Origin: Piper betle
Lineage: Eukaryota > Streptophyta > Magnoliopsida > Piperales > Piperaceae
Assembly (NCBI GenBank): GCA_033002965.1
Contig: JAURVB010009028.1
Span: 104,988 to 168,987 of the forward strand
DNA: 64,000 nt
Direction of reading: 5' to 3'
Below the pieces are notes generated by a model. It saw nothing but the letters and a program-made list of their open reading frames with translations. It made no database searches and was not told where the DNA came from. This document shows positions 49,003-59,779 of this stretch, in pieces. Both the position numbers and the translations under genes were made by a program. The stretch's first letter is position 1. The number at the start of each line of letters is the position of its first letter.

Positions 49003-50654
49003 ATGGCGGATGAGGAAACAAAGCCCTTGGATTATATCAATGAAGTAGTGCTCAAAAAACGAAAGCAAAATGAAGAGTGGGCGATAAGAAGGCGAGAGAC
49101 GTCGGAGGTGCAAAGGCAGCGTAGAAAGGAAGACCAAAAGCTTGTGTTCAAGAGGCCTGAACAGTTTGTAAAAGAATATCGAGCTAAAGTAAGCCTTGAA
49201 GTCTATGCCTTCATGATTTGCAGTGGCATATCGAATATTTTTTGTTTCTCCTTGTTTTTGATCAAATGTTGTTATTTTGTGTTGCTTCAAATTGGTTGTT
49301 GGCTTTAATTTATTTTATTTGAATTTACAGCAATTGGATTTTGTTCAAATGAAGCAGAGGCAGAAATTGCAGCGACCGGCTCTGACCACTGTAGACTCTG
49401 AGCTGCTTTTTGTGATACGAATTAACAAGTAAGAAATTTAAGACAGTGCGTAGGCTCATATACGGATTTGAGCGCATTGAAATTGCCTCAAACTCTATGT
49501 TGTTGTATGATGTGAAATGTTATTTGTTTAGGAAACGACATTTGGCACCAAACCTGCAAGTAGGATTTTTAAATGAAATGCTGATTGTTGATAAAGAAAT
49601 AATACCTCATTTTATTTTGTATGCTGTAGTGAATCTTTGAATATTAAAAGAAAATGTCAGAATTGTTGACTTGATTTCATGGTTTTCCAAATTTTATGGT
49701 GATTTCGTTCATGTGAAAATGGGGTTGAAGAGGTTCTTTCCACCTATATACCATGTTAAGAGGGCATTTTTAAGTTAAATAGATGATGTAAGGAGAAGAT
49801 GCTGATGATGGAATCTGTTCCGAGTTTCGGCTTTAGTAGAAAAGGTGGGGCTTTTTAGCTTCATGCGTGTGGCCTTGTTGTCGTGTTTATTTTTCGTTTG
49901 TAAATTGGGTGTTCAAATTTATGTCTATTTTGGTATGCCCTAGTTTTCGGTTTTTTATTCTAATGTCACAGTTTGCTTTATGATTCAGATCCATTGGCAT
50001 GCATCCAAAAACTAGGAAAATCCTGCATCTACTGAAGATGAGAAATAGTTGTAGTGGTGTATTTTTGAAGGCTGATGAGAGAACAACGGACCTGCTGAAC
50101 AGGGTGCAACCTTATGTTACATATGGGTAATGAAAAGATCAAATCCATTGGTATTATGATCCTTCATATTTCTTGTGTTCTCTCCATTTTCCTCTCACAC
50201 GGGAACATTAATTGTTCATGCAGTTACCCTAATCTAAGAAGTATTAGAGACTTGATTTACAAGAAGGGTTATATTAAAATTGACAAGCAGAGAGTTCCAC
50301 TTACTGACAACAATATTGTCGAGCAGGTACTTTCGATTTGCTGTGAAGTTAGTTGTTAACATTTTTTGCTACCGCGATCAACATGTTCTTTTTGGTTTGA
50401 TTTAGAACTCGTCAGTAATTTTCTCTATGGCAATTCAGGCCCTTGGAAAGTACAGCATCATATGTATTGAAGATATCGTAAACGAGATTGCAAAAGTTGG
50501 TCCACACTTCAAGGAGGTTATGAGCTGCCTCTGGCCATTCAAGCTAACCAAGCCGGAGGGTGCATTGCATGGTAAGAAAAAACTGCACAAGGATGGTGGG
50601 GACACTGGAAATCGAGGAGTTCAAATCAATGAACTCATTATTAAGATGAATTAG
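49003..50654 (+). CDS. 60S ribosomal protein L7 (uL30), plant L7-1 type, five coding exons
   Basis: This is a component of the cytosolic large ribosomal subunit that binds rRNA. Exons: 49003-49188, 49331-49428, 49989-50126, 50224-50326, 50439-50654; the introns are all GT-AG and join in phase to give 246 residues. It starts [20 protein letters not shown], with a basic N-terminal arm. The uL30 core has [52 protein letters not shown] and [15 protein letters not shown]. The C-terminus is GGDTGNR...LIIKMN, as in Arabidopsis At1g80750 rather than the commoner L7-2/3/4 paralogues. A 5'-UTR intron (48118 to 48987 or 48990, acceptor TTATAAG) ends just before the ATG. The frame is open upstream to ATG 48913, but that lies in the intron, so 49003 is preferred. 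Confidence 0.93.
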
Positions 50655-51394
50655 CGTGGCCGTTATGTTATGTATTGATGCTTATATGATATAAGAATAG
50701 TATTTAGCGGGGAAATTTGGTTAAGATATACTCGTATGATTGTTGGTCGCACAATTTGCCCTAGCCTTGTTTGTATCAGTAATCAAATATGCATGGAACT
50801 GTGGTGAACATAAACTTCATTTGATAGCTCTGAGAGGTGATTTTGTTCAAAGATCTTTCACTGGGGATGGGAGATTGGGCTGTTAGTAAAAATGTTGAGT
50901 CGCCTGGTGGAAGGAAAAATTCAATTTAGAATTTTACAAACCATTTTAACAACTTTATTTTAATTTTTAATATCGATTAATTATGATGTTCGTGATATAT
51001 TATTGCTCGGGCAAATTTGCAACGCCATGTGTGGGCTATGTTTGAGATGACTCTAATCTGAAAGATAGATTTTTATTGAATAATGCTATACTATAATTAT
51101 TTGATATCTTAAAAATAGATTTTGAATTTAAAGATATCTAATTGAATGAGGAGATGGAGTGTAATTTATTTATTTATTTTTAATTGTATTTTGAATGGTT
51201 GAATTTCCTACTATTAGTATGGTACAATTTCCTGCAACATCGTCACCTTAATAGAGTTTAACCACCATGTTAGGATCGATTGAGGTCACTCTAATAACGA
51301 ACCATTAAGAAAAAACGATGGAGAGAAAGGGACCATCCCAACTCGCCTGGCACGCTTTCCGTTTTCGGTTAGGCCAGACCTGTTCCAAAGGCCA
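50655..51394. other. L7 3' UTR and intergenic DNA
   Basis: The 3' UTR probably ends within the first 150-200 bases. I see no gene or repeat in the remainder, which is AT-rich. Confidence 0.5.
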
Positions 51395-52147
51395 TTGCCC
51401 ACTCTGATGAACACATCCTTCTCATTTTATTATGGAAGCCATCAGAACATCCATTGCTTCTCTCCTGATCTCTTCCAACCAAACACCCTTTTCCTTTCTC
51501 TTCCTTTACTCCTCACTTCCTCACCTTGGAGTTCCTGTTCTCGGCCACCACGCGCGCAGGAAAGAGAGATGGCGCAGAACACCGCGGGAAGGGCGGCTCT
51601 AGCAAAGCGGAAGAACTCTCTGAACTTTGGTTGTTTTAGCTTCTTTTCTCTTCCTTACTACTAGTAGATTTCCTTTGAAGGTATTCTAGATTGCTTGCAT
51701 GAAGCTATATTAAGTTTCAAAATGATGCTTCGAATTCGTATATATATATGTGGTCTTTATTTTGCTTCTTATTATGGTTGCACTAATTTTTTCTTTTTTG
51801 AGAATATGGTTGCATCATGACTTCGTAATATCTTCCTTCGTACACAATTCAGCTGTTTCTGTATAATAAATCTCTCTTACATGGTCTAAATATATTTGCA
51901 AATTGTTCTTGCTTCTTCCAAAAAAAAAAAGTTTTGGCTTAAGATTGAATACCTTTGTTTTTCTGATGCTAGGCCAGCAATCCATTATCATTATATTATA
52001 TTTGGAATGTTCGTCTATATATATATATTGTCATTTGTAATCAAGTGGATCTTAATTTAGCTGACAGCCTAACACCATCCCTGGTTTTATCTTTGCATTA
52101 TTGCCTATGCTTTGATCTGTGTCTGATCAACTGCCTCGCTGTTCAAC

Positions 52148-52330
52148 ATGGAACTTGAAGAGCTTCCTCAAAAGTTTGTGCAAGGGCTGTCATGGACATC
52201 AACGGGAAGGGCTGCGATCATGGCCCCAAATGGGCGTCTCTCGAACGTCGAATATCTAAAAAACATTGGGTGGGGAGGTTGGCGAACTTTTGTGAAGGAT
52301 CACTGTCTGGAAGATACGATTTTTCAGTAT
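52148..52330 (+). pseudogene. orphan B3-domain-like exon
   Basis: The frame reads LPQKFVQGLSWTSTGRAAIM, then PNGRLSNVEYLK and GWGGWRTFVKDHCLEDTIF. Spacing and residues resemble the B3 DNA-binding fold of plant REM-type proteins (pattern: L/IPxxF, then a PxGxxW-like strand, then GWxxFVxxHxLxxGDxLVF). The last strand (GDFLVF) is replaced by DTIFQYL and the frame then runs into AT-rich DNA. A short frame starting ATGGCGCAGAAC at 51570 could be a first exon, but no good splice pair was found. This is probably a gene fragment. The B3 call rests on remembered family pattern only. Confidence 0.4.
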
Positions 52331-52439
52331 CTCAATTATATTTTTTTTACCAAAATAGTGGAAATGATTTTTGATATTACAAAAAAAAGAAAAATTATGA
52401 ATTTGTCCTTAATAACCACCACTTAAGCCATGGCTGAGT

Positions 52440-53182
52440 TGGTTATTATTAAGTTTTAAAAAAAAAGCCAATAGTGTCTTTACCTCTCTGAACTTTTTGT
52501 TGAATATGGTCGAACTCCACACATAAGTGGCTACAGCAACTAGTGAAATGGCTGTATGGCTAAGATGTTTGACTAGATTTGTCCAGAGTCTAGCCAGAGT
52601 GGCCATAATCAGTATGCTCTGGCTGAACTCGACTGAAATTGGCTTAACTCGAGTCAAGCTGTTTTTAATATTTTAAAAAAATTAAGCTGCCTCAACTAAT
52701 TAACTATCTAAAATTTTAATCACTTGTGTCTTTATTAATTTTAATTCAATGCAAACTTAGACGTGTAGTTTTACTATCCCTTCTATTATAATTCTACTTG
52801 TATATACCATGTCAAAAGTAATTTTCTTTTTTATGGCAAAAAAATTCAAATTATTTTAGAAAAATAATTATAAATTAAGTAGAACTTTAATAAAAAAATG
52901 TTATAACACAAAAATGCAAAATATTACCCATCTATTTAGATTTTATAACCTGTTTAAAAAATAATATTTGTAGCACTATGTTAATTATTTTCTATATGTA
53001 GGTGAAGAATTATTTTATTTTAATAGATGTGACAAGGTTGGAATAGAAAGAACCGATTATGTTTTTAAGAGTTGATACTTAAACCATGTTTCCTTAGTCT
53101 AAATTAGATTTTTTTTTAAAGATTCCTACCACTAGCCCTAATCTAGCTGCCAAGGTATATAACTTTACTTATTTTATTCAAA
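52440..53182. other. intergenic DNA
   Basis: AT-rich, without recognisable genes. A GAACTCGACTGAAATTGGC/AACTCGAGTCAAGC stretch near 52620-52660 resembles short inverted segments but matches nothing else in the window clearly. Confidence 0.4.
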
Positions 53183-54959
53183 ACTCCTTATACTATGAAA
53201 TCTTTTTTTAAAATTTTTTAATAGTTATTTTTCTTTTAATCAAGTTTTTTAAAATTGACTATTGCTATCGTGTCGATAAGTCATTTGGATGTTTTAGCAG
53301 ATAAAATCATAGATACATCAAAAATATTCTAAAAGTTTTACATGTATATATAATAATTGTTATAAATAATCCTAAAAATAAAAGACACTCCAACAAAACA
53401 ATTATTTTTATAAATAATTATAGATGACGTGCTAACACAAAATAATAATTTCTATATATAGTTGTAGGATATAAAAACTCTTACATAGCGATTATATTAA
53501 AGATACACATACATATTTCAAACCGAAAAACAAATTATCTTTACTACTGCAAATCACTTCCTTTTTTTCTAAGATGCCACCATGGTTGCCGACCAAGTCT
53601 AGCCGACGTCGCCCAGAGGAGATTATGTTTGACTTTAAAAATAAATTCTAATCAAAGGAGAAGATATACTAAAATAATTTGATTTATTATTTTTTGTTTT
53701 TGTTTTATTTAGTTCCCTTTTATTACTAAAAATAAAAAAATAAATAAATAGTAAATAAAAAGACTTGAACATTGCCATGGCTGACAATAATTTATTTAAT
53801 CAATCAAATTAAATAAGTAAATAAATTTAAATAAAAAATAAGAAACCCTAAGATCTTATTAGGTTATTGGCACAATGGCTGCGGCCCTCTCCCTCTCCAT
53901 TTATAGTAGTTAACTAATTATCTACTTCTATACTTTCCCTCCCCTTTCACCTATCTTCCCGTATTAGGCGCTATCAACGTTTACATGAGACCTTCACGGT
54001 AGGCAAGTGGTGAGTTTATTTTTATTTTATTTTGTTTTTCTTATAATTATTATTGATATTTTAATATAGTTAGTTTACTGGACACTCCTTATACTATAAA
54101 ATCTTTTTTTAAAAACAATTTTAATTGTTATTTTACTTTTAATTAAGGTTTTTAAGATTGGATATGGGTATCGTGTTGATAAGTCATGTGGAAGTTCCAG
54201 GAGATAAAATCAAAGATACATCGAAATATTCTAAAAGTTTTACATGTATATATAATAATTGTTATAAATAATCATAAAAGATAAAAGACACTCCAGCAAA
54301 ACAATTATTTTTATAAATAATTATAGATGGCGCGCTATCACAAAATAATAATGGCTATATATAGTCATAGGATATAGAAACTCTTATATAGCAATTATAT
54401 TAAAGATACATATAAATATTTCAAACCGTAAAACAAACTATCATTACTACTGCTAGCCACTTTTTTAAAGTCGCTACCTAATCTAGTCGCCACCAGCCAA
54501 GTCCAACCGTCGCCGGCTGAACACAATGGGTCCCTGACCAGATACTGGCCGGGGACGGCCAGGTCTTGCCCGCCGTAGTCGGCCGTGGCCTAGTGCCATA
54601 GGGGTTTGATTGTTTTTTTTGAAAAAGAATAAGTATGTGGCATTTTTGTAATTAGACGATCCAGGTCAAATCTTAGGGCAAAAATTTTTTTGCCCTTGCT
54701 TAGATAATTGGGAGATATGTGTATGTATGTATGTATGTATATATATATGTATAAAATGTAATAAACATTTTAATAATATTGATCAAGATGGATAAAATCA
54801 CACTTGCAAGGTAATTAACAAAATCTAATTACACAAAAAATTTTAAAAAATAACTTAATAAGATAATTCTAGCAACAATCGTATTTAAAATAGAGTTTAA
54901 AATATTTCATTAATTGCTCTAACAATAACAAACTGAATAGTTAACTTCACATAAAATTT

Positions 54960-55005
<46 letters not shown>

Positions 55006-55074
55006 TATATAGCTCTTTTATATTACTCTTCCTAGTTCGTGCATGTCTCTCTCCCTCTACCTCTACAAGATTTT
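53183..55074. repeat. rearranged duplication: R1 fragment, L7-promoter copy, R1 full copy
   Basis: A segment of about 390 bases starting ACTCCTTATACTAT at 53183 recurs at 54084, 901 bases on, continuing through GATAAGTCAT, GTTTTACATGTATATATAAT and GACACTCCA. In the first unit it runs into a partial R1 repeat (to about 53615) and then the L7 promoter copy. In the second it runs into the full R1 repeat (to about 55074, with a (GTAT)n/(TA)n microsatellite near 54720-54750 and a long (TA)n at 54965-55003). The full R1 is cut by LTR copy E at its end. Confidence 0.7.
53621..54068 (+). promoter_or_regulatory. ectopic copy of the L7 promoter, 5'-UTR exon and splice donor
   Basis: The segment follows the L7 upstream region from GATTATGTTTGACTTTAAAA to TTGATATTTTAATATA in the same order. 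It includes CCCTCTCCCTCTCCAT, CGTATTAGGCGCTA, GAGACCTTCACGG and GGCAAGTG|GTGAGTTT. It carries a perfect telo-box AAACCCTAA (53843-53851), where the L7 gene itself has AAACCTAA. No L7 coding exon follows. An internal insertion of about 60-80 AT-rich bases distinguishes it from the source. Confidence 0.75.
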
Positions 55075-57495
55075 TGATCGTATAAATATTTTTAGGTCGA
55101 ATAATGGATTAGGACGCGTTATAGGGTAATTTGGGTGGGCTATTAATTATAGAACATGTCATTATGGTGTTATGGTGTGTAATATATTTTATGGGATTTT
55201 TCTTATTTTTCTGGAATTTTTAGGATTTATTACGAGTTAGTTCTTATTTTAACACGAGTCGGCGTCGTGTCAAGTTTTATTTACAAGTTTGCCATCGAAC
55301 ACCCTGACACTTCTCTTCTTCATCCCCAAACCCTTGCCACTACCCTGGGTTCATCGTTGCGACCGCCGCCAATGCCACCCTGCCACCGATCGACGCTGCC
55401 ATGCTGCCACCGTGTCATCGCAGTGCCACCCCGAGCACCCCAACTGTCGCCCACGTTGCGACGAAGCCACCGCAACCGAACAATGCTCCCATCGCCAATC
55501 CTGCCTCCATCTAGTGGTTGCCTAAACGTCTTCGACCCTCCTGCAACCTTTCCCGATCAGAGTGGAGCTCAGCGCCGCCCACATTGGCCAAATCTCCACA
55601 CCCCACCGGCCGCCTCTATTTTTACCCTTTTTCGGTGAGTTGTGGCCTCCGCCGACCTTATTGATGTCGTAGATGCTTCAGGCTCACCGAGTTGGTGCCA
55701 ACGATACCCCATACCACTACTATCCCGCCAGTAGCTACAGCTGGAAACTATCGCCAGAAAACCGCCGAAACATCGAAACCCACCGAAAAACCGCTCGAAC
55801 CAGCCAAAAAATCGGATTCATTGGAATTCGCCGCATCATCTGCCAAACTTATCCAGTCGTAACCCGATCAAACTTCAGACACTGCCGAGTGCCGAATTCA
55901 AGCTTCGAGACGTGCGACGAAACCCTAGCCGTCGCCGATTGCCGACGACGCACGAGGTGTAATTTATTTTAATTTAATTATTTAAAAGTAATGATTATTA
56001 GCATAGCATGCTAGGATGCTAGGATTGAGTGATTGATGTGTTAGATATATTTATGTTAATAAAACTACGAAAATGTGTGGTTGTGTGATATTAAAACGAA
56101 TGCTAAGGAATTAATTAGGTAGACTAAGTAAGTACTATAATATAATGCAATGTAGAGTAAGAAAACTTATACTAATTATTATTAATGTGTGTTGATTGAT
56201 ACATGGTTGATGTGAGTATGCTATAAGATGTATGAATGCATCATGAGCGGATGCTAGTACTTAGTTTTGATGTGTAGGTACAGAGTAGGAGCTTGCCACC
56301 TAGGCGCATGGACACGCTTAAAGCTTCTACCAGGTCCATTAGGACTCGCTTTTGGTTTTATCTCTATACTTCGTCGTGTGTTGTTTTTACAAGTAAACGG
56401 ACATGTCGAGTGGTGGATTTATTATTTCCCACTCCATGCGGGCCATTTAGTAGCATGTTATTTCCGAATTAATAACCCTGAGGATAAGATCCATCGAGTT
56501 TGTTTTCGGAACTTGGATCCAGCACACAATGCCTTCGGCCCTATTATTTAAATCCCTACCCAGACCTATATACATGTAATTTTCATATTTTCACTGATAG
56601 ATGGAATGAGGAAATTTGACAACCGTGCTACGCGAGTGGGCACATGCCAGTCGAAGCCTGAAATATCGACAACCGTGCTACACGAGTGGGTATGTGCTAG
56701 TCGATAGCCAGCTTTGGATTGGTGCGTGGGCCGTTCCATTCTCGAGGATCCTGATAACTCCACCTTTGAGTTCCTCAAACCCAAAGAAGTGTGGAGGTTT
56801 ACGGGTACTGCTATGCAGCGCATGTCTAAATGTGGTTTCAAAGGGTACTGAAGGCGAATGCATAAAAGTACGTAGCCTATGTACTCAGAGCCAAGAGTAA
56901 TACCGAGAATATAAAGGGCGGAAGAGAAAAGAATCAATTTGCCACGTAAGGGATAGATGAAAATGCCAAGTCATGAGAATGAGATAGAAAGGTGATGTTG
57001 TCGAGCCGAAGGCCGACGGCTCCTAATTAGTGCCCTTATGAGAGTTCCAGTAGAAGTTATGAATGTTTTGCTTTAACAGGAGGCTCAACCCTCTTGTGTC
57101 AGTTTATTACTGGTTATTTCTGAACTAGTAACACTCATTACTAATAGTTTTCTATTATTTATGTAAGTGAGAATCTCGAGGACTGAGCATTATCAGGATC
57201 GCAAAGGAGTAGCAAAGTAATTGCACACATGTTCCTGCCGAACATAATGGATGGTAATGATGATTCTAAACTGTGTGAATAATGAGTTTGTTTAAGATTA
57301 TTTTGTGAAATGTTATGAACGTTTTGCCTATGAAATGCAACTAAAACAAAAGTGAACAGCGAGCCTTGGAGTTTAGACTCAGCTCGAATGAGGCAAAAAG
57401 TGAAAAAGACTAGAATGGAAATGATAATGTCATGTTTTGGAATTATATTGATATGAATATTTATTGTTGTCGTAGACAGGTTGGCCCCCTATTGC
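55075..57495 (+). mobile_element. left piece of long-LTR copy E
   Basis: This picks up the family at the TTTAGGTCGAATAATGGATT block (copy C equivalent near 6560), so about 220 bases of the 5' end are missing. It then has the GC-rich block (55320-55960, ending CGACGACGCACGAG then GTGTAATTT), TTCTACCAGGTCC (56326), CCTTTGAGTTCCTCAAACCC (56764), and GGTACTGAAGGC (56844). It is interrupted at 57495 by a hAT transposon. An imperfect local duplication (CGACAACCGTGCTACxCGAGTGGG, about 56619 and 56668) is specific to this copy. Confidence 0.75.
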
Positions 57496-59490
57496 TAGGG
57501 GTGGGCGTGGACGTCCGAATTTGTCCGTCCGTCCGATGTCCGAAGCATGTCCGACCGAATTTGACCGAACTCGAATTAAAACAAACCAAACATGGACATT
57601 TTTTTGTCCGACCGAACGACCGACCGAGTGTCTGATATTTTATATCAATAATATAATATCTTCAACATTTGTAAGACTAATATTATAGTTTATGAAAATT
57701 TTAAAATATAAATATACAGTAAAATTAATTAAGTTTATACATAAAATTGATATTTAATATCTTAAATATCCAAAAATAACATACATATAAAAAGGATAAA
57801 AGTCACTCTTATATTTAGGAATTTAGAACTATACATTCACATTAATGATCATATCAAACCACTTATAATTTAGTTAACATGCTCTAAATTTTTAAAGTCA
57901 AACAAAAAATAATCTAGGTATAGAAACTTTAAAATAATCATTGGCATCAAAATATAGTCAAATATTGCATATATTTCAATGATAAAATATTGTAATAATT
58001 GATTCTTCATCTAGCTCACCTATATTAAAAATATAAAAAAGTTAATTACTCATGTTTTATATCCTCTTTATTTTAAAATTAAGATATTTTCCTTCAATAT
58101 GTCTATATAAATGAGTAGTTTCATAACTTTCAGCTCCCCCAAACTTCTTTTCACAATAACGATAAATAAGAGATGTTCCATTTTTCTAATATTTTCTATC
58201 AAAATAGGCACATACACCGGATGTTATTTTCTCTTTTTTAATAATGTACTGTTCATATATTCTCCTTCTTTAGCAATTGAATTTTTGCTATCATTTTCAC
58301 CTCTACTTTGTTCAGTTACATTTAATATTAAACTTGTATGATCCATCTTCGAAAAAAAATATATCACATTATAAACATAATGTAAAACCAGTGATCTGAG
58401 TCAAGGTTTTATGCTTATGAACCAATTGGTTCAATCGTCGGTTCAAGTCGAGTGTGTTTTAGAATACGTGTACTGAGTCGACGCTGGTCGGGTGTATGAG
58501 CCATGAGAGTCATGCATACCCAAGTATATGATAATAACATCATGAATACAACAGAAAAGAATGAGTTATCAGAATATATGAGAGTATGCCAATTATTTTT
58601 TTATTTTATATATAGTTGATCGTGGAATTAGTTTAGGTCATTTACCGCGTTAGGATGCGTTACGGGGAATTTGGGTGTGTTGTTAGTTATAGAATGTCAT
58701 TATGATGTTGTAGTGTTTATTTTATTTTATGGTATTTTTTTTGATTTTATGGATTTTTTTAGGATTTATTCCGAGTTAGTTATTATTATTGACTCGAGAC
58801 ATGGGCGAGTCAAGTCTTATTTACGATATTGCCATCAATCAAACCCCCGACCCATTTTCTCTTCCTGGTCCATGCCGTGCCACCCCTTGTAGTGGTTGCC
58901 GTTGCCGCCAACGTCGCCCTACCGCCGATCGTCACCGTCGGGCCCCTTCGCGGCGTTGCCGTGATGCCCCGAGTGCCCCCGCCATCGCCCAGCCTCCACT
59001 ACGTCAGAATCGCCGCTCGTCGTCAATTCCGCCACCGATTATCCTTTGCCCACATCATCGATTCCACCACCAATGACCGCCTGTGTGGCCGTCAGTCACT
59101 GCTTTGACATTGCTAACCCTCCCATGGCCTTCCCCGACAAGAGCAGAGCCCATCACCGCCCAGGCCGGCCGGATCTAGACACCCACCATCGACCGCCTCT
59201 GTTTAGTAATTTTCCGGCGAGCCGCCACCTTCGCCGAGCATGTCAACGTCGTAAATGCGTTAGGCTCGCCGAGCTGATTCCAACGGTTCCAGCGAAGGTT
59301 CGCTGGCAGTGCAAAGCGCAGCAGCGGAGGCAACGACGGCGCAGAGGGTTTCAGACTGTCCGCGGACACTGCTTGGGCCTGACAGACAATTCGATGTCCG
59401 AAGTCAGTCGGACAAATTTTGTCCGATAAAATTTTGGACGGACGCAGACAATAATTTGTCTGATGTCTGTCCGATCGATGCCCACCCCTA
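57496..59490. mobile_element. non-autonomous hAT transposon carrying a captured or nested LTR fragment
   Basis: The ends are TAGGGGTGGGC and GCCCACCCCTA, perfect 11-base inverted repeats of the hAT type. The flanks CCTATTGC (57488-57495) and CCTATTGG (59491-59498) are an 8-bp target duplication with one mismatch. Subterminal TGTCCG/CGGACA motifs are dense within about 120 bases of both ends. No transposase is present. The middle holds AT-rich DNA (57640-58380) and then a 5' part of the long-LTR family (58381 to about 59290). Confidence 0.85.
58381..59290 (+). mobile_element. 5' fragment of the long-LTR family (copy F) inside the hAT element
   Basis: It begins exactly at the LTR terminus TGTAAAACC and follows the family order. 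A GTCATGCATACCCAAGTATA block comes first, then TTAGGATGCGTTACGGGG, the TTTAGGATTTATTCCGAGTT block, CGAGTCAAGTCTTATTTACG and the GC-rich block. It stops near the GCCGAGCTGATTCCAACGG position, where the hAT subterminal region resumes. The 3' two-thirds, including the promoter motif, are absent. Confidence 0.75.
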
Positions 59491-59779
59491 CCTATTGGAC
59501 TTTTAGGAGAGACGGTCCGTTTTGCTTAAAAAATATTATTTATATTCTAACTTGTTTTCACGGTTGTTCTGTTTGTGCATGATAGCATATCATGACATAT
59601 ATATAGGGCCACGTTAGAACCTAAGCATCCTATCCATACATTGCATACTTACACTACCATTTTAAGACGCTGAGTATAGATCCGGGTCGGCTTAACCGAA
59701 TTTAATAGATTAACAAATGGTTCGGTTGCCGGTGATATTTCCGGATCGATTTATAGGTAAACCGAAATAGGGTGTTACA
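59491..59779 (+). mobile_element. right end of long-LTR copy E
   Basis: This resumes after the hAT element with GGGCCACGTTAGAACC, GGTCGGCTTAACCGAAT and GGTGATATTTCCGGAT, and ends AGGGTGTTACA at 59779. The order and spacing match copy C at about 9010-9192. Confidence 0.8.

Noticed and set aside
51395..51664. 89-codon frame upstream of the B3-like exon as a gene
   Set aside because: The sequence is low-complexity and leader-like, with no conserved motif; only the ATG at 51570 has a fair context, and no splice to 52148 could be justified.
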